Shown in pieces: positions 62,494-64,000 of a DNA stretch of 64,000 nt (its first letter is position 1; each line of letters opens with the position of its first letter). The notes under the pieces were generated by a model. The model searched no databases, was not told the origin of the DNA, and was given only the letters and a program-made list of their open reading frames with translations. The DNA lies in the NCBI RefSeq assembly GCF_001968815.1, contig NZ_MIEQ01000044.1, forward strand, positions 1 to 64,000. Reading direction: 5' to 3'. Origin of the DNA: Motiliproteus sp. MSK22-1. Its GTDB lineage: Bacteria > Pseudomonadota > Gammaproteobacteria > Pseudomonadales > Balneatricaceae. Position numbers and translations under genes: made by a program.

Positions 62494-63077
62494 GTGACAA
62501 CAATAGCATTAGCAACACCAATAACAGCACCAATAACAGCACCAATAACAGCACCAATAACAGCACCAATAACAACGACTTCCAGCTTCAGTCATTCTTT
62601 CCCTATCAGGTACGAATTTTTTATCTGGCTGTCAGCCAATCGGTCTCTGATATTTACTTCTGTCGTCACGGCCTTTCAGTATCGGAGTGGCGAACCATGG
62701 CTGTACTGGGTAACCACCAACCCTTGACCGCCAGTGATGTCGTCGAGCGCTCCAGTATCGACAAAGTACAGGTCAGCCGCGCCATTCAGGGACTGCTAAA
62801 GCGAGAACTGCTGGAACGCAGGACTGATGCTAATGACAGGAGACGAGTTAACTTACAACTGACTGCTGAAGGCCAAAGTATTTTTGAAGACCTCATCCCC
62901 AGAGTCAGGGCACGAGAGCAACAGCTATTAAGTTGCCTGGATCAGGAAGAGCAACAAACGCTGATGAAACTGATGAAAAAAGTTCGCCTGAATGCAGAAC
63001 AAATCAACCTTGAAACCAAGCACGACTCAAGCTCCAAGGCTGAGACGAATAAGCAACAGACAGAACAGATTCTATAG
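62490..63077 (+). CDS. MarR-family transcriptional regulator with Asn/Ser/Thr repeat
   Basis: 195 residues. The N-terminal ~30 residues are a low-complexity NNST repeat from a 12-bp DNA unit. A winged helix domain (about 55-150) follows: SEWRTMAVLGNHQPLTASDVVERSSIDKVQVSRAIQGLLKRELLERRTDANDRRRVNL, in which R and D of DANDRR mark the wing. The C-terminal tail is Lys/Glu rich. It is a probable regulator of the isomerase gene just downstream. Confidence 0.93.
   Translation: MSDNNSISNTNNSTNNSTNNSTNNSTNNNDFQLQSFFPYQVRIFYLAVSQSVSDIYFCRHGLSVSEWRTMAVLGNHQPLTASDVVERSSIDKVQVSRAIQGLLKRELLERRTDANDRRRVNLQLTAEGQSIFEDLIPRVRAREQQLLSCLDQEEQQTLMKLMKKVRLNAEQINLETKHDSSSKAETNKQQTEQIL
62520..62567. repeat. 12-bp tandem repeat in marR
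   Basis: Four perfect copies of AATAACAGCACC, in frame, encoding Asn-Asn-Ser-Thr. A change in copy number keeps the frame. Confidence 0.95.
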
Positions 63078-63108
63078 CAGGATGGCTGAGAAAAGGAGAT
63101 TAGATCAA

Positions 63109-63759
63109 ATGAAACTTTACACCTACTGGCGATCGTCGGCCGCTTATCGAATTCGTATAGCATTGAATCTAAAGGGAATAGCCTACGATGACCATTACAT
63201 AAACATGCTCCGTGATGGTGGTGAGCAGCTTAAAGAGGAATACGCCAGGATCAACGCTCAAAAGCTGGTTCCTGCTTTGGAAACAGATCAGAATGAAATT
63301 CTTACCCAGTCTATGGCGATCATCGAATATCTGGATGAATCCTACCCGGAAACGCCAGCACTGCTGCCTGAATCCACCTTAGCAAGAGCCCGGGTCAGAG
63401 CACTCGCACAGGCTATCGCCTGTGAAATTCACCCGCTGAACAACCTGAGAGTACTAAAGTATCTGGTCAACGAAATGGGTGTCAGCGAAGAGCAGAAAAT
63501 GAGCTGGTATCACCATTGGATTGTAGAAGGCTTTAGTGCGCTGGAAACGATGCTGGCTGACAGCGATACGACTGGACAGTTTTGCTATGGAAACACTCCT
63601 GGATTAGCGGATGCCTGCCTGATCCCCCAGCTTTATAACGCCCATCGATTCAAGGTAAATATGAGCGCTTTCCCTACGATTAACCGGATAGAGAAGGCCT
63701 GCCTCGAACTCAAGGCGTTTCAGGATGCTCGTCCGGAGCTGCAAGGTGATGCAACCTGA
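63109..63759 (+). CDS. maiA: Maleylacetoacetate (or maleylpyruvate) isomerase, zeta-class GST
   Basis: A glutathione-dependent cis-trans isomerase of the tyrosine/gentisate pathway. 216 residues from the ATG at 63109 after AAAAGGAGAT; a longer frame overlaps marR. The N-terminal catalytic SSAAYRIRIALNLKG (zeta-class SSxxxRxR) and C-terminal GNTPGLADACLIPQLYNAHRF are typical. It would feed the FAH-family hydrolase at 53239. Maleylacetoacetate versus maleylpyruvate cannot be told from sequence. Confidence 0.93.
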   Translation: MKLYTYWRSSAAYRIRIALNLKGIAYDDHYINMLRDGGEQLKEEYARINAQKLVPALETDQNEILTQSMAIIEYLDESYPETPALLPESTLARARVRALAQAIACEIHPLNNLRVLKYLVNEMGVSEEQKMSWYHHWIVEGFSALETMLADSDTTGQFCYGNTPGLADACLIPQLYNAHRFKVNMSAFPTINRIEKACLELKAFQDARPELQGDAT

Positions 63760-63844
63760 GGAACCTAAGGTCAGCACCCGTATGCTGCTCATTAGCCGAA
63801 TAAATTGAATATCAGCAACAGCCTGATAGCCAGAGCCAAAACCC

Positions 63845-64000
63845 ATGAGTACAGAGATTAACAAAGCTCGTCGTTTAAGCCCGTTTAGTTTTGCTGTTGT
63901 AGGCATACTGGCGGGGCTTGGTGCTTTGTCGCTGGATATGTACTTACCGGCTTTTCCCGCCATTGCAAATAGCCTGCAAACCAGCGAGTCCGAAGTACAG
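63845..64000 (+). CDS. MFS transporter, Bcr/CflA type (partial, runs off the window)
   Basis: Only the first 52 codons are in the window. After a short basic start (ARRLSPF) comes a first helix and LGALSLDMYLPAFPAIA, the hallmark of the Bcr/CflA drug-efflux family. The remainder lies beyond 64000. Confidence 0.8.
   Translation, partial: MSTEINKARRLSPFSFAVVGILAGLGALSLDMYLPAFPAIANSLQTSESEVQ

Overview
The window looks like the chromosome of a marine-type gammaproteobacterium, perhaps Oceanospirillales-like. The evidence is a chromosomal integron of the IntI type, LexA, Fur and Zur-like boxes of gammaproteobacterial form, an HsbR/HsbA-type partner-switching pair, c-di-GMP and hemerythrin sensors, and a TRAP-linked aromatic catabolic cluster. 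The species cannot be named from this sequence alone. No rRNA, tRNA, CRISPR array or IS element was recognised.

Region 1 (1-7870) is a chromosomal integron. The integrase gene (6877-7866, +) points away from an array of about ten gene cassettes, all read on the minus strand and separated by recognisable attC sites. The cassette genes are mostly small membrane, secreted or unknown proteins. One cassette carries two genes and one has no ordinary-sized gene. The integrase keeps every catalytic residue but has an in-frame TAG at codon 121. Its promoter carries a LexA (SOS) box.

Region 2 (7946-31350, all minus strand) is a near-complete corrin-ring cobalamin locus under a cobalamin riboswitch (about 31452-31675). 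In transcription order it encodes a cobalt ECF uptake system (DUF4198 periplasmic protein, CbiM, NikL-like protein, CbiQ, CbiO), a His-tailed MFS transporter, a ChlI/ChlD fusion, CobO, CobB, CbiD, CobK, CobH, CobL, CobI, CbiG, CobJ, CobM, CobW, CobN and CbiX. It is a hybrid: an early cobalt chelatase (CbiX) with CbiD/CbiG sits beside the late chelatase CobN, and there is no CobG.

Region 3 (31950-37930, +) is a nickel/peptide/opine-type ABC transporter with an EamA-type exporter interrupted by one TAG. A Zur-like palindrome lies just upstream, which suggests a metal or metallophore role.

Region 4 (38240-52000) holds malic enzyme (maeB) and a signalling block: EAL-HDOD protein, REC-PP2C-HATPase protein, STAS protein, PAS-HAMP chemoreceptor and a GGDEF-EAL-hemerythrin protein. 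It also has a small secreted protein, a Fur-box-preceded Cys-rich protein, and a periplasmic DJ-1/PfpI protein divergent from a LysR regulator.

Region 5 (53240-63760) is a catabolic cluster around an IclR regulator. One side has an FAH-family hydrolase, DUF2783 protein, flavin hydroxylase and an unusual metallo-beta-lactamase-fold protein. The other side has a TRAP transporter, bacteriohemerythrin, MarR regulator and a zeta-class GST isomerase. Three copies of a GTTTCA-N-TGAAAC-type palindrome mark both arms as a probable regulon. No classical ring-cleaving dioxygenase lies in the window. A Bcr/CflA-type MFS gene runs off the right edge.

A recurrent trait across the window is short tandem duplications, in frame inside genes (cbiG, cobL, marR) and also in intergenic gaps.
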